Assembly: GCF_000153405.2 (NCBI RefSeq)
Contig: NC_020802.1
Span: forward strand, 1,631,883 to 1,695,882
Direction: 5' to 3'
Length of the DNA: 64,000 bases
Source: Psychromonas sp. CNPT3
GTDB taxonomy: Bacteria > Pseudomonadota > Gammaproteobacteria > Enterobacterales > Psychromonadaceae
A model generated the notes under the pieces. That model worked only from the letters and a program-made list of their open reading frames with translations. It was not told where the DNA came from and searched no databases. Below, piece by piece: positions 36,193-45,559 of the stretch (within the stretch, counting starts at the first letter, position 1; each line of letters begins with the position of its first letter). The translations under genes and the position numbers were made by a program.

Positions 36193-37418
36193 TGCGTCAG
36201 CTTTTATTATTCCTCTTATTCATAAGTACTTTTGCTAGCACTGGCGTTTTTGCAAAAGAGCAGGCATTGATGACAATGCAAACATTAGTCGACACTGGGC
36301 AGGTAAAATTAAGGAGTGGGCTAATGATAGATAAAAATAAAGTCGCCAATATCTCCATTGATCAGGCCGTTATTTTTTACATTGATATTGCCACTCAACG
36401 TTGGTTTTCAGGGGCGACATCTATCGAGTCGATTTCGGTGTCTAATTTGATAGCACAGCCGCAACGTTTACAAGCCATTAACTATAGCGAGACTCTCGAT
36501 GGGAAATCGTGGTCCCACCAGCGCTGGGAGATCTCTCTTTTCCCTCAATTATCAGGCAATTATCTCATCCCGGCTTTACACGTTAAAATGCGCGTTTCCA
36601 TCGCTACAGGCAAAGATGTTGAAGGTATATTGTTAACTCAGCCTCAGCGTTTTTCAGCGCATCGCCCTACGGCTCAAATGACCAACCCCGATGAATGGGT
36701 CGTTGCATCTGCAGCAACTCTTTCGCAAACATGGGAAATATCTAGCGCCGTAAAAGAAAGCCCAAATAGGCAACTACGTGTTGGGGATGCCATCACTCGT
36801 AGAGTGTTACTCAAGGCGCCAAATTCACTTGCCATGTTGTTACCTGCTTTGATCCCGCCTGTAAAAAATAATGCAGTGAAACGCTACGCATCGCCTTTTA
36901 AACTCAAAGATACAAATACACGGGGGCAACACCTTGCTCAAAGAGAAGAGTCCGAGACCTATATTTTACAACAAGGAGGCGAGCTAACCTTACCCAGTAT
37001 TAGTATTCCCTTTTGGGATACTCGCACCCAAACAGTGCAAAAATTAACGCTACTTGGTAAAAAGATACAGGTGAAACATACCCTCAGCTCTTGGTTTAAA
37101 GCCTATTGGTTGGTTCTGTTTACTATTTTTAGCCTTTTGGCACTTTTATATCTTATTTTTAATACAATAAAAAAACATTACCAGTCCCATGCATATCCTG
37201 ATTGGCTACTCTTTTTAAAATCGATTAATAATAAAGATTGGCCACTTACCCGCCTTTATCTTTATCGTCGATTATTTAACAAAACCAAAAAATTGCAGCT
37301 AAAAAAACATTTAGACAGCGTGAGCAGTAACGAAAAACCTAATGAGCACAGTGAAAAAATTCAAACATCAACATGCTCACCCCGTCACCTTTTACGGATC
37401 TGGTTAAAAATAAAATAA
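36189..37418 (+). CDS. BatD-like membrane protein
   Basis: The 409-residue protein begins with a signal peptide (MMRQLLLFLLFISTFASTGVFA). A beta-rich periplasmic region of about 270 residues with BatD-like repeats follows, then a membrane segment near residues 310-335 (AYWLVLFTIFSLLALLYLIF) and a basic cytoplasmic tail. BatD proteins close MoxR/Bat clusters. Its start overlaps the stop of the VWA/TPR gene (ATGA). The sequence is diverged, so the call depends partly on position. Confidence 0.82.
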   Translation: MMRQLLLFLLFISTFASTGVFAKEQALMTMQTLVDTGQVKLRSGLMIDKNKVANISIDQAVIFYIDIATQRWFSGATSIESISVSNLIAQPQRLQAINYSETLDGKSWSHQRWEISLFPQLSGNYLIPALHVKMRVSIATGKDVEGILLTQPQRFSAHRPTAQMTNPDEWVVASAATLSQTWEISSAVKESPNRQLRVGDAITRRVLLKAPNSLAMLLPALIPPVKNNAVKRYASPFKLKDTNTRGQHLAQREESETYILQQGGELTLPSISIPFWDTRTQTVQKLTLLGKKIQVKHTLSSWFKAYWLVLFTIFSLLALLYLIFNTIKKHYQSHAYPDWLLFLKSINNKDWPLTRLYLYRRLFNKTKKLQLKKHLDSVSSNEKPNEHSEKIQTSTCSPRHLLRIWLKIK

Positions 37419-37567
37419 TGCGAAAAATATAATATTTTACACTGTATAAACGAATGTAAATAAGCCACATGATAGTTGGCTTTAACCCTGCATCACTCAT
37501 TTTAACCCGCCCTTATTTCCCTCTTAGTGGGGATTAAGCGCGCATGATATTTTTAGGTAATTTAATT

Positions 37568-38413
37568 ATGATACTTACATCTTTGATTGATAATAAAAGA
37601 TTAAATCATCGATCCGATCTCGCAATAGAAAGAGGACTCTCCATCCACGCGAGCACCATGGGAAAAAGTATCTTGTTTGATGCAGGCAGTAGCCGCGCCT
37701 TTTGCGATAATGCAGCTTTATTGAACGTTGATATTAAAGAGGTTGATGTGGCCATTATTTCACATCGTCATCATGATCACTGTAATGGCATCACCCACTT
37801 TCTTGAGGAAAATTTAAAAGCTCAGGTATATCTGCGAGAATGCGAAGACACCCATTATTTTTTCAAAACATGGGGGTTTAAAAGTGATGTCGGGTTAAAT
37901 AAACAATTACTTAGCAAAGCAAGCAATCGTTTGACCTTTATTAATAAAATGACCGAGATATTACCTAATATCTTCATCATCACAGATTTAAGTCATCAAC
38001 ATGCACAGCCAAAAGGGAATCAATATCTTTTCACTGACGCGGGTGATGGTTGTAAACCTGATACCTTTGATCACGAATTATTACTTGTAATAAAAGAGGA
38101 AGACGGCCTTATTGTCTTTACCGGTTGCGCGCATAACGGTGTTCTTAATATGATAGACACTGCGCTGAATCATTTTCCCAACACACGAATTAAAGCGGTT
38201 GTGGGTGGTTTCCATTTAGTAGGCTTGCCCTTATTTAATAGCATGGGAGCCACTAAGAAACAGATCGAAGACGTCGGAACATTAATGTTAGATCTCCCCG
38301 TTGATAAATTCTATACAGGGCATTGCACAGGGATGAAAGCCTATAATATTTTAAAAGGTGTACTTGGGGAGCGCTTAGAATATTTTCCAACGGGTCGTAG
38401 TGTCAATATCTGA
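37568..38413 (+). CDS. Metallo-beta-lactamase-fold hydrolase
   Basis: The ~281-residue protein has the MBL metal motif SHRHHDH (His66, His68, Asp70, His71). Later ligand segments are FTGCAHNGVLN, VGGFHLVG and YTGHCTG. The pattern resembles the subgroup often annotated as methanopterin-synthase-like (RFA-P synthase-related) MBL proteins; no substrate can be named. The ATG at 37568 has AGG ten bases upstream and gives a family-like start; an ATG at 37544 does not. A diverged fragment of a related gene lies at about 45771-45835. Confidence 0.87.
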   Translation: MILTSLIDNKRLNHRSDLAIERGLSIHASTMGKSILFDAGSSRAFCDNAALLNVDIKEVDVAIISHRHHDHCNGITHFLEENLKAQVYLRECEDTHYFFKTWGFKSDVGLNKQLLSKASNRLTFINKMTEILPNIFIITDLSHQHAQPKGNQYLFTDAGDGCKPDTFDHELLLVIKEEDGLIVFTGCAHNGVLNMIDTALNHFPNTRIKAVVGGFHLVGLPLFNSMGATKKQIEDVGTLMLDLPVDKFYTGHCTGMKAYNILKGVLGERLEYFPTGRSVNI

Positions 38414-38499
38414 CTTTAAATATGCCTCTAAATTTCAAAAAAACAATAGATACCAGTCTTTGTAAAATTTAATGAGTTAGGTCTTTTATAGTGGATATA

Positions 38500-38537
38500 T
38501 AAAAAAAAGGATTGCCTGAAAGGCAATCCTTTTTTTC
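38500..38537. terminator. Terminator, unit A
   Basis: AGGATTGCCT and AGGCAATCCT form a 10-bp stem with a 3-nt loop, flanked by A and T tracts. It can stop the MBL transcript (rightward) and the Big2 lipoprotein transcript (leftward). Confidence 0.9.
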
Positions 38538-38643
38538 ATAGATTAATGGCACTATCAGAAGCTAAAAAACACGCCCTAAATGCCAACTTATGATGGTCAT
38601 TTAAAGGTGAAAATTGAAGCTGTGTTCAAATTTAAAAATATAC

Positions 38644-40875
38644 TCATTGTTCCGCTTTGACACAAATCGTATACAAAGAAACATCACCCTTGGATTCAAT
38701 CCAACCTTGCCCTTCTGGCCACAATGTCATTCGGGCAGCCCTTCCTAACTGCTCAACCCAATAGTCCTCGTATTTTAATGGCCAGCCGTAGTTGAGGTAA
38801 AGCGCCGCATCCGTATCATTATGCTTAGTTTCTTTGTAAAGCCGACGAAGTTCGGTTAGCGTCGGTAAACGCTTGCCTTGTGAAGCACAAAAATCCCTCG
38901 CTTGCTCTTGAGTAAATGCAACACCTCTCATACCGACAGGAGACATTTTACCATCCGTTTCAACTCTCACTTTAGTATATTGAGCCTCTAACAAATCAGC
39001 CTGCTCTTGGGTCGGAGGGCAGTCATATATGAGGCCATCTTGCGTTATCGAGGGGACAGAGCAAGCGGTACTCTGCTCAGGGATGATGGATAAGAAGATT
39101 TTGCTAGAAGTAAAACCTGCATATGAAGCAAAAATACCCACATGCTCAACAGAATGGCTTACGGCCACTGCTTTGTAGTATGGGGCCTCAGAGCCGTCAG
39201 TCATACTTGCGGTGGCACTATTGGTCGTCTGCCAGATTATATCCGCATCATTTGTCACATCCCTCCACTTCCCATCACTGAATATTACTTTTGCGGTAAA
39301 TTGTCGACGAGAGCCTAAAGTAAGCTCATTTGTAGACGGTGAAGTTACTTCTAATCTAATCATTACCGCTTTCGTTACTTGAAGCTCACTGCTAGTAGCA
39401 CTAAACGTTTTTTGGCCGACTAGCAATGCAGTAATCGTTGCACCCGTACTTATATTCACACCGGTCGCAATTCCGGTGTCCGAGTCTATAGTGAATTTAT
39501 CAATATCACTACTTTTCCATGATAAAGCAGAATCGGTAGTAACATCGACAACGGAGCCGTTAGACAGTGTCGCGAACGCTTCGAATTGCTCCGAGAATCC
39601 TTTCGGTATACTGAGTGTAGAGGGAGTAAGGATAAGGCTTTCGACCAAAGCATTGATGACTGTAAGTTTCACGACTTTACTGTAATGATGGCCATCAATA
39701 GAGCCTGCAGCTGTGATATTCACGGTGCCAGGTACTAAACCAGTGGCTATTCCCGTGTCGACATCGATGCTCGCAACAGAAGTATTATCGCTAGTCCATG
39801 AGATAGCGGATCCTGCCATAATATCGATAACCGAATCATCGGACAGTGTTGCTTGCGCTTCAAATTGTTGCGAAAGCCCTTCGATTATAGTCGCTGTAGC
39901 GGGAGTAACGTGAAGGCTTGTAACGATAGCATCGGTGACGGTAAGTGCGACATGTTCAGAGAAATGATGACCATCAGCAGTGCCTGATGCACTGATGCTC
40001 ACATCACCTGTTATTACACCTGTCGCAATTCCGGTATCGGTATCAATGGTTGCTATAGAGGGGTTGTCACTACGCCAGGATAGGGCTGGATCGGTAGTTA
40101 CATCGATAACCGAGTCATCAGACAGCGTAATGAGTGCTTGAAATGGGCGAGAGATGCCGACAGCGAGACTCGCTATAGCAGGAGTAACTTGAAGGCTTGT
40201 CACGATCGCATCGGTGACTTCAAACTCAACTGTTTGAGTAAAAAAGCCTTTATTCGCAGTGCCTGATGCAGTGATGTTCACCGTCCCAACTGCTACACCT
40301 GTCACCCATCCTGTATGGGTATCGATGGTCGCAACAGAGGTATTATCACTACGCCATGATAAGGCAGGATCGAGAGTTACATCGATAACCCAATTATTAG
40401 TCAGCGTAGCTTGTGCTTTGTATTGTTGCGAAAACCCGACGGGGGCACTCGCTATCGCGGGAGTAACTTGAAGGCTTGTCACGTTAGCATTGATGACAGT
40501 TAGCTCAACTATTTCAGTAAACGTCTTTTCATCCGTAGAGCCGGTGGCAATAATATCTACTATCCCTGATTTTATAGCTGTAACAGTACCCGTGTTAGGC
40601 TCAACAGTGGCGATAGATGTATCACCACTACTCCACTTCAAAGCGTCATGTGTCGTAATATTCACAGTAGTATCATCGAACATAATAGCCGTCGCTTTAA
40701 ACTGTTGATGCAACCCCACAATAACAGACGCTTTGGCGGGAGTAATTTGCAACGCAGAAACACGTTCCCCTAATTCAGGCGCGTCCTTAACACCTTCACT
40801 TTCATTATCATTATCACATGCTGTAAGCATTAATGAGGCTAAAAAAAATAAAACATACTTTAAATGATTAATCAT
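38644..40875 (-). CDS. Big2-domain lipoprotein adhesin, copy A
   Basis: The 743-residue protein starts with a lipoprotein signal whose lipobox is LTAC (Cys20). Five to six bacterial Ig-like group 2 (Big2) repeats of about 88 residues follow. Each opens with a motif like VTSLQVTPAIAS and contains LSWRSDNTSVATID and TGxxTGVxxGTVNITASG. The last ~140 residues form a lectin-like module with FCASQGKRLPTLTELRRLY and YLNYGWPLKYEDYW, as at the tips of invasin-type adhesins. It is probably an outer-membrane or surface lipoprotein for attachment. It is paralogous to the protein at 41816-44041. The OmpA-like gene upstream is destroyed. Confidence 0.87.
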   Translation of the reverse strand: MINHLKYVLFFLASLMLTACDNDNESEGVKDAPELGERVSALQITPAKASVIVGLHQQFKATAIMFDDTTVNITTHDALKWSSGDTSIATVEPNTGTVTAIKSGIVDIIATGSTDEKTFTEIVELTVINANVTSLQVTPAIASAPVGFSQQYKAQATLTNNWVIDVTLDPALSWRSDNTSVATIDTHTGWVTGVAVGTVNITASGTANKGFFTQTVEFEVTDAIVTSLQVTPAIASLAVGISRPFQALITLSDDSVIDVTTDPALSWRSDNPSIATIDTDTGIATGVITGDVSISASGTADGHHFSEHVALTVTDAIVTSLHVTPATATIIEGLSQQFEAQATLSDDSVIDIMAGSAISWTSDNTSVASIDVDTGIATGLVPGTVNITAAGSIDGHHYSKVVKLTVINALVESLILTPSTLSIPKGFSEQFEAFATLSNGSVVDVTTDSALSWKSSDIDKFTIDSDTGIATGVNISTGATITALLVGQKTFSATSSELQVTKAVMIRLEVTSPSTNELTLGSRRQFTAKVIFSDGKWRDVTNDADIIWQTTNSATASMTDGSEAPYYKAVAVSHSVEHVGIFASYAGFTSSKIFLSIIPEQSTACSVPSITQDGLIYDCPPTQEQADLLEAQYTKVRVETDGKMSPVGMRGVAFTQEQARDFCASQGKRLPTLTELRRLYKETKHNDTDAALYLNYGWPLKYEDYWVEQLGRAARMTLWPEGQGWIESKGDVSLYTICVKAEQ

Positions 40876-41243
40876 TGTCCATTACCGCCATTATTTGATG
40901 TACTGTTTATTACTTCCTCTGTCATGCTTTTTTCAAACTTGAGCACCGGTCTACTCTCTTTAAAATGAGTTCCCACCCTCGTAAACCGACATAGCATGGG
41001 CTTTTTTATGAGCATCACTATAGTCGCTAAATTCACTGCTAATCGAGTGTTCTACTTGTGCGTAAACAGGCACTGAAAGTAAAAATAACACAGAAGAAAA
41101 AACCTGTTTTTACATTTTATTCGAATTAAAAATGAAACCTAAGGAAGAGATAAAACACGTTTAAGTCTGCCTCTATTTATCCTTTACCTTCGAAGAGTTA
41201 AACGATGCTGACTTGAGTACTTAAAAGTAAGAGAAGGATGCAT
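40872..41243 (-). pseudogene. Degenerate OmpA-like gene (internal deletion and stops)
   Basis: This is the unit-A counterpart of the intact gene at 44038-45285. It keeps the start (MHPSLTF...), the signal-peptide end (VPVYAQV), EFSDYSDA, and the C-terminal end (LKFEKSMTEEVINSTSNNGG) with the same ATGA overlap into the Big2 gene. It has an early stop after about 18 codons. About 300 codons between the poly-G region and the end are missing. It cannot make an OmpA-like protein. Confidence 0.85.
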
Positions 41244-41815
41244 ATGTGATCAATCCATTATTTATAAGCGTTATACTGATGATTCAACAACACTTAGTGT
41301 TCAGTGTATTTTTAGGGATTGTTAGAGTGCCAACCTAAATTGAGGGTAAGTATCAAACTAAATATCCACCTGCGATCAGATAGTTTTGTACTTTCTTATG
41401 ATTAAGATAGTAAAAAAATAAAGAACTGCCACAAAAATGTTTTTTTATTGAATTGATATAGGGGGAAATCACAAAAAATTCAAAGCATTGCGATGTTTCT
41501 ACTGACAAGTCTTTAAAGTCGAGAGCAATGATCCCCCTTCTTAGCTAAATTAGTGCCTAAAAATTTTAACTTTTCGATTAGACCCAAGTCTTTGTAATGT
41601 TTGCAAATTTAGGTTTTTATAGTGGATATATAACAAAAAAAAATGATTGCCTGAGAGGCAATCATTTTTATATAGATTAATAGAACTATCACAAGCTAAA
41701 AAACACGCCCTAAATACCAACTTATAAGAGTTATTTGAAGGTAAAAGCCGCATTCATGACGAACCTAACCCTACATAAGTAAAAATTTAAGCCGTGTTAA
41801 TATTTTAAAATAGAC
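41244..41815. other. Noncoding junction between the two duplication units
   Basis: This stretch holds the upstream region of unit A (to about 41460), a ~120-bp spacer without a counterpart in the other unit, and the start of unit B with its terminator. The spacer has GGGGG near 41461 and CCCCC near 41532, about 65 bp apart. No gene is seen. Confidence 0.5.
41635..41669 (-). terminator. Terminator, unit B
   Basis: ATGATTGCCT and AGGCAATCAT form a 10-bp stem with a 3-nt loop between A and T tracts. It is the counterpart of the terminator at 38500-38537 and ends the OmpA-like/Big2 operon. Confidence 0.9.
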
Positions 41816-44041
41816 TCACGTCGCCGTTTTTACACAAACGGTGTACAAATAAGCCTCCTCAGCATATTCAATCCCATTGCTATCCGGCCACGTGGCCATA
41901 TTGACACCAATTCCAAAGTTATCAGTCCAATAATTCTCATGTTTTAGTGGCCAACCGTAGTTGAGGTAAAGCGAGGCATCTGTATTATTGTGTTTAGTCG
42001 CTTTGTAAAGGATACTAAGTTCATCTAGCGACGGTAAACGCTTACCTTGTGATCCACAAAAATCCATCGCTTGAAATAGAGTAAACGCAACGCCTTCCAT
42101 ACCGACAGGAGACATTTTTCCATCCGTTTCAACTCTCGAGATAGTATAGTTAGCATCCAATAAATCAGCCTGCTCTTTGGTCGGAGGGCAATCATATATG
42201 AGGCCATTTTTAGTTATCGAGGGAATAGAGCAAGCGCGACTCTGCACAGGGATGATAGCTAACTCGACTTTATTCGAAGTAAAACCGGCATATGAAGCAA
42301 AAACACCTACATGCCCAACAGAATGGCTTACTGCCACCGCTTTGTAGTATGGAACCTCAGTCTCGTCGGTCATACTTGCGATAACACTATCCGTAGTCTG
42401 CCAGATTAAAGCCTCCTGACTCATCAAATCCGTCCTCGTCCCATCACTGAATATTGCTTTTGCAGTAAATTGCCGACGAGAGCCTACAGTCAACTCATTT
42501 TTGGACACTGAAGTCACTTCTATGCCAACCATTACCTCTTTCGTTATGCTAAGCATCGCATCAGCATTTAACATTTTCCCTTTTCTCGATAGCAATACGC
42601 TAATCATTACGCCAGAAGTTTCATTCACACCTGTCACTATCCCAGTGTCCGATTCTATCGTGGCTTTATTAGTATCATCACTGACCCATGACACAGAGGG
42701 ATCGGTAGTAACATCGACATACAAACCATTAGACAGTGCAACGTACGCAGAGAATTGCGTCGTGAGCCCTCTAGCAACACTAAGCTCACCGGGATCGATC
42801 ATAAAGCCATCCACTGTGGCCTCGGTTACTGTCAGAGTAACGCCGTTACTATAATGATGGCCATCATTAGAGCCGGCTGCTGTGATAGTTACCGTACCGG
42901 GTACTAAACCAGTGGCTTTACCCGTCTCTGCATCGATGGTTGCAACAGACGTGTTATCGCTACTCCATGAGATAGAGGATCCTGTCGTAACATCAATAAC
43001 CGAACCATCGGACAATGTTGCTTGCGCTTCAAATTGTTGCGAGAGCCCTTCTATTATCGTGGCGATAGCAGGCGTAACGTGAAGGCTTGTAACGATAGCA
43101 TCGGTGACGGTAAGTGTGACGTGTTCAGTGAAATAATGACCATTAGCAGTGCCTGATGCAGTGATGTTCACATCTCCCTTTATTAGGCCTGTCGCAATTC
43201 CGGTATTGGTATCAATGCTTGCTATAGAGGGATTATCACTATGCCATGATAAAGCGGGATCGGTAGTCACATCGAAAACTGAATCATCCGACAGCGTAAC
43301 GAGTGCTGTATATGGTCGAGAGATGCCGACAGCGAGACTCGCTATAGCCGGAGTAACTTGAAGGCTTGTAACGAGAGCACCGGTGACTTTCATCTTCACA
43401 GTTTGAGTAAAAAAATCGCCATTCGCAGTGCCTGATGCAGTGATGTTCGCCGTACCCGCGGTTAGACCTGTCACAATACCCGTATTGGTATCGACGGTCG
43501 CAACAGAGGTGTTATCACTACTCCAAGATAGAGCCGGATCGGTGGTCACATCGAAAACCAAATGATTAGTCAGCGTAGCTTGTGCCATGTAGTGTTGCGA
43601 TAATCCAGCGGGGATACTCGCTACCGCGGGAGTAACTTGAAGGTTTATCACGCTAGCACTGATGACGGTAAGCTCAACTTTTTTAGTAAAAGGTTTTTCA
43701 GCAGCAGTAGTACCGGAGACCATAATATCCACTGTCCCTGACTTAACAGCGGTAACAGTGCCAGTGTCGGCATTGACAGTGGCGATAGAAGTGTCACTAC
43801 TGCTCCACTCCAGTGCGTCATGTGTCGTAATATTCATTGTAGAATCATCGAACATAATAGCCGTCGCTTTGTACTGTTGACTCAACCCGACAATAACAGA
43901 AGCTCTAGCGGGAGTAACTTGTAAATCAGAAACAAGTTCCCCTAATTCAGGCCCTTCCACAAGACCTTCACCTTCGTTATTACACGCAGTAAGCATTAAG
44001 GTGGCGAAAAAAAACAAAGCATATTTTAAGTAGTTGATCAT
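41816..44041 (-). CDS. Big2-domain lipoprotein adhesin, copy B
   Basis: The 741-residue protein has the same plan as copy A: lipobox LTAC (Cys20), five to six Big2 repeats of ~88 residues, and a C-terminal lectin-like module (FCGSQGKRLPSLDELSILY, YLNYGWPLKHENYW). The copies are similar throughout but differ most in the fifth repeat and the last 40 residues, the parts most likely to face a ligand. Its ATG overlaps the stop of the OmpA-like gene (ATGA), so the two are translated together. A two-part surface complex is a reasonable inference. Confidence 0.87.
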   Translation of the reverse strand: MINYLKYALFFFATLMLTACNNEGEGLVEGPELGELVSDLQVTPARASVIVGLSQQYKATAIMFDDSTMNITTHDALEWSSSDTSIATVNADTGTVTAVKSGTVDIMVSGTTAAEKPFTKKVELTVISASVINLQVTPAVASIPAGLSQHYMAQATLTNHLVFDVTTDPALSWSSDNTSVATVDTNTGIVTGLTAGTANITASGTANGDFFTQTVKMKVTGALVTSLQVTPAIASLAVGISRPYTALVTLSDDSVFDVTTDPALSWHSDNPSIASIDTNTGIATGLIKGDVNITASGTANGHYFTEHVTLTVTDAIVTSLHVTPAIATIIEGLSQQFEAQATLSDGSVIDVTTGSSISWSSDNTSVATIDAETGKATGLVPGTVTITAAGSNDGHHYSNGVTLTVTEATVDGFMIDPGELSVARGLTTQFSAYVALSNGLYVDVTTDPSVSWVSDDTNKATIESDTGIVTGVNETSGVMISVLLSRKGKMLNADAMLSITKEVMVGIEVTSVSKNELTVGSRRQFTAKAIFSDGTRTDLMSQEALIWQTTDSVIASMTDETEVPYYKAVAVSHSVGHVGVFASYAGFTSNKVELAIIPVQSRACSIPSITKNGLIYDCPPTKEQADLLDANYTISRVETDGKMSPVGMEGVAFTLFQAMDFCGSQGKRLPSLDELSILYKATKHNNTDASLYLNYGWPLKHENYWTDNFGIGVNMATWPDSNGIEYAEEAYLYTVCVKTAT

Positions 44042-45285
44042 GATCTATTACCACCATTATTTGAGGTGTTATTTATTACTTCTTCCGTCATCATTTTTTC
44101 AAACTTGAGCTCAACACGTCTATTTTCAGCTCGACCCGTTGCCGTTTTATTGCTAGCTACGGGATAGAATTCTCCTTCACTTTTAACAATAAGACGTGAT
44201 GAACTGATACCTTCACTGATGATATAATTAGCAACCACTTTCGCTCGTTTTTCTGATATCCACTGATTATATTTCACAGATCCGAGGTTATCAGAATAAC
44301 CAGTAATAATGATATTTCCTTCTTTTGATTGAAGTGATTTCATTATCAGATCAATCAGATCTGGATTGGTTTTAAATTGTGACGAATTGACACTAAATAA
44401 GGCATTTGTGACAAAATACGTTTTTTTAGCAACAAATACAGGTGCAATGACAGGAACGGATGTCACAATAACAGGCTCAGCAATAATAGGTTCAGAAATA
44501 AGAGGAGCACTAATAGCAACTGCACTGAACAATTTTTCCTGTCCAAAATGATAAGTTAAGCCTAATGAAACAAAGTGCACATCAACGTGCGTCAGATCGT
44601 TCTTGCCAGTATCATCTATAAACTGGTATTCCCCACGAAGCGACCAGCTAGTTGATAGCCGATAATCCAACCCCACAGCGGAAACGACTCCCCAGTCACC
44701 TACCAGCTCTTCTGTGGGCCATATACTCTCTTTATGAGCGTGTTGATAGCTGGCCCCAACGCGAAGATAAGCATCTAAAGACTCAAATAGATCGTAAGAA
44801 AATACGCCTGACAGCTCACTGCCCCAGGTCTCAACACTAACCTTATTCGTTCCGTAATAAGTGGCACTTATTGAGCCATAGTCAGTTAAAGCGGCTTCAA
44901 GTGCAAACCATGACGTAAATTGATAACCCCCATAAAAACCGTATCCTAAAGTATCATCGTTGCATTTTGAACTGCCGCTTGAACACGCCTTTTCAAAATT
45001 TGCCCCCCCCCCTCGTAAACCAACATAAACATGGGAATTATTTTGACGTGTATCACGATAGTCGCTAAATTCGCGGCTAACCGCGTTATCTACTTGTGCG
45101 TAAGCAGGCACTGCAAGAAAAAATAACACGGCAGAACACAAAGCCTGTTTTTTAATTTTATTCAAATTAAAAGTGACGTCGAAGGATGAGGTAAAACACT
45201 TTTTAATCTCTCGACATTTATCATTCACCGTCGTAGGAGTAAAATGATAACGACTTGAGCAGTTAAAGGTATTAAAGGGATGCAT
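44038..45285 (-). CDS. OmpA-like outer-membrane protein with a G10 tract
   Basis: The 415-residue frame has a signal peptide unusually far in (about residues 41-64, ending VPAYA). An eight-strand OmpA-type barrel follows (YVGLRGG...GYGFYGGYQFTSWFALEAAL...HFVSLGLTYHFG), then a Pro/Ile/Val linker and a C-terminal OmpA/MotB peptidoglycan-binding domain (TGYSDNLGSVKYNQWISEKRA, ENRRVELKFEK). The frame opens at the ATG at 45285. A TTG at 45165, just before the hydrophobic core, would give a normal signal peptide, but neither site has a strong ribosome binding site. A run of ten G lies in codons for LRGGGA. Confidence 0.85.
   Translation of the reverse strand: MHPFNTFNCSSRYHFTPTTVNDKCREIKKCFTSSFDVTFNLNKIKKQALCSAVLFFLAVPAYAQVDNAVSREFSDYRDTRQNNSHVYVGLRGGGANFEKACSSGSSKCNDDTLGYGFYGGYQFTSWFALEAALTDYGSISATYYGTNKVSVETWGSELSGVFSYDLFESLDAYLRVGASYQHAHKESIWPTEELVGDWGVVSAVGLDYRLSTSWSLRGEYQFIDDTGKNDLTHVDVHFVSLGLTYHFGQEKLFSAVAISAPLISEPIIAEPVIVTSVPVIAPVFVAKKTYFVTNALFSVNSSQFKTNPDLIDLIMKSLQSKEGNIIITGYSDNLGSVKYNQWISEKRAKVVANYIISEGISSSRLIVKSEGEFYPVASNKTATGRAENRRVELKFEKMMTEEVINNTSNNGGNRS
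45003..45012. repeat. Homopolymer of ten C (G10 on the coding strand) inside the OmpA-like gene
   Basis: The run falls in codons CGA-GGG-GGG-GGG-GCA near residue 93. Gain or loss of one base would shift frame early in the barrel. Such tracts are classic slipped-strand phase-variation sites. The pseudogene copy has the interrupted form GAGGGTGGG at the same place. Confidence 0.85.
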
Positions 45286-45317
45286 ATGTAATCAATCCAT
45301 TATTTATAAAAGTTAAG

Positions 45318-45340
45318 AATTATGAGTGGTGCTCATAATT
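45318..45340. promoter_or_regulatory. Palindrome upstream of the OmpA-like/Big2 operon
   Basis: AATTATGAG and CTCATAATT are perfect 9-bp inverted repeats with a 5-bp spacer, about 33 bp upstream of the OmpA-like ATG. The counterpart in unit A lacks it. It may be an operator or leader hairpin. Confidence 0.45.
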
Positions 45341-45559
45341 AAACGCCACTTAAGATTCTTTGTATTTTTTGTATTTTTTGAGGTTGTTATAATGCGGACT
45401 TGAATTGAGGGAGAGTATCAAACTAAATACCCACCTGCGATCTGATAGCCTTGCACGTTATTGTGCTTAATATAGTAAAAAAATAAAGAACTGCCACCAA
45501 AGTACCTTTTTATTTATTTAGAGAGCGAGTAAATAAAAAAAATTGTGATGCTTTTTAAT

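Larger units (their letters stand above)
38440..41460. repeat. Tandem duplication unit A (OmpA remnant, Big2 lipoprotein gene, terminator)
   Basis: The whole block matches 41575-45530 in order: downstream terminator and flank, the Big2 lipoprotein gene, OmpA-like gene sequence, and the upstream region. Noncoding flanks on both sides are also recognisably similar. In this unit the OmpA-like gene has lost about 300 codons. Boundaries are approximate. Confidence 0.85.
41575..45530. repeat. Tandem duplication unit B (intact OmpA-like and Big2 lipoprotein genes)
   Basis: This is the intact member of the tandem pair, matching 38440-41460 from terminator to upstream flank. Shared upstream sequence includes CACCTGCGATC and AGTAAAAAAATAAAGAACTG. 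Boundaries are approximate. Confidence 0.85.

Noticed and set aside
39476-40708. Plus-strand ORFs opposite the Big2 gene (and likewise at 42501-43880)
   Set aside because: They recur with the Big2 repeat and are antisense shadows of the repeated coding sequence; Val/Ser/Thr-rich translations show no domain.
41461-41537. GGGGG and CCCCC blocks between the duplication units, considered as IS ends
   Set aside because: Only five bases match, no target duplication or transposase is visible, and the match may be chance.
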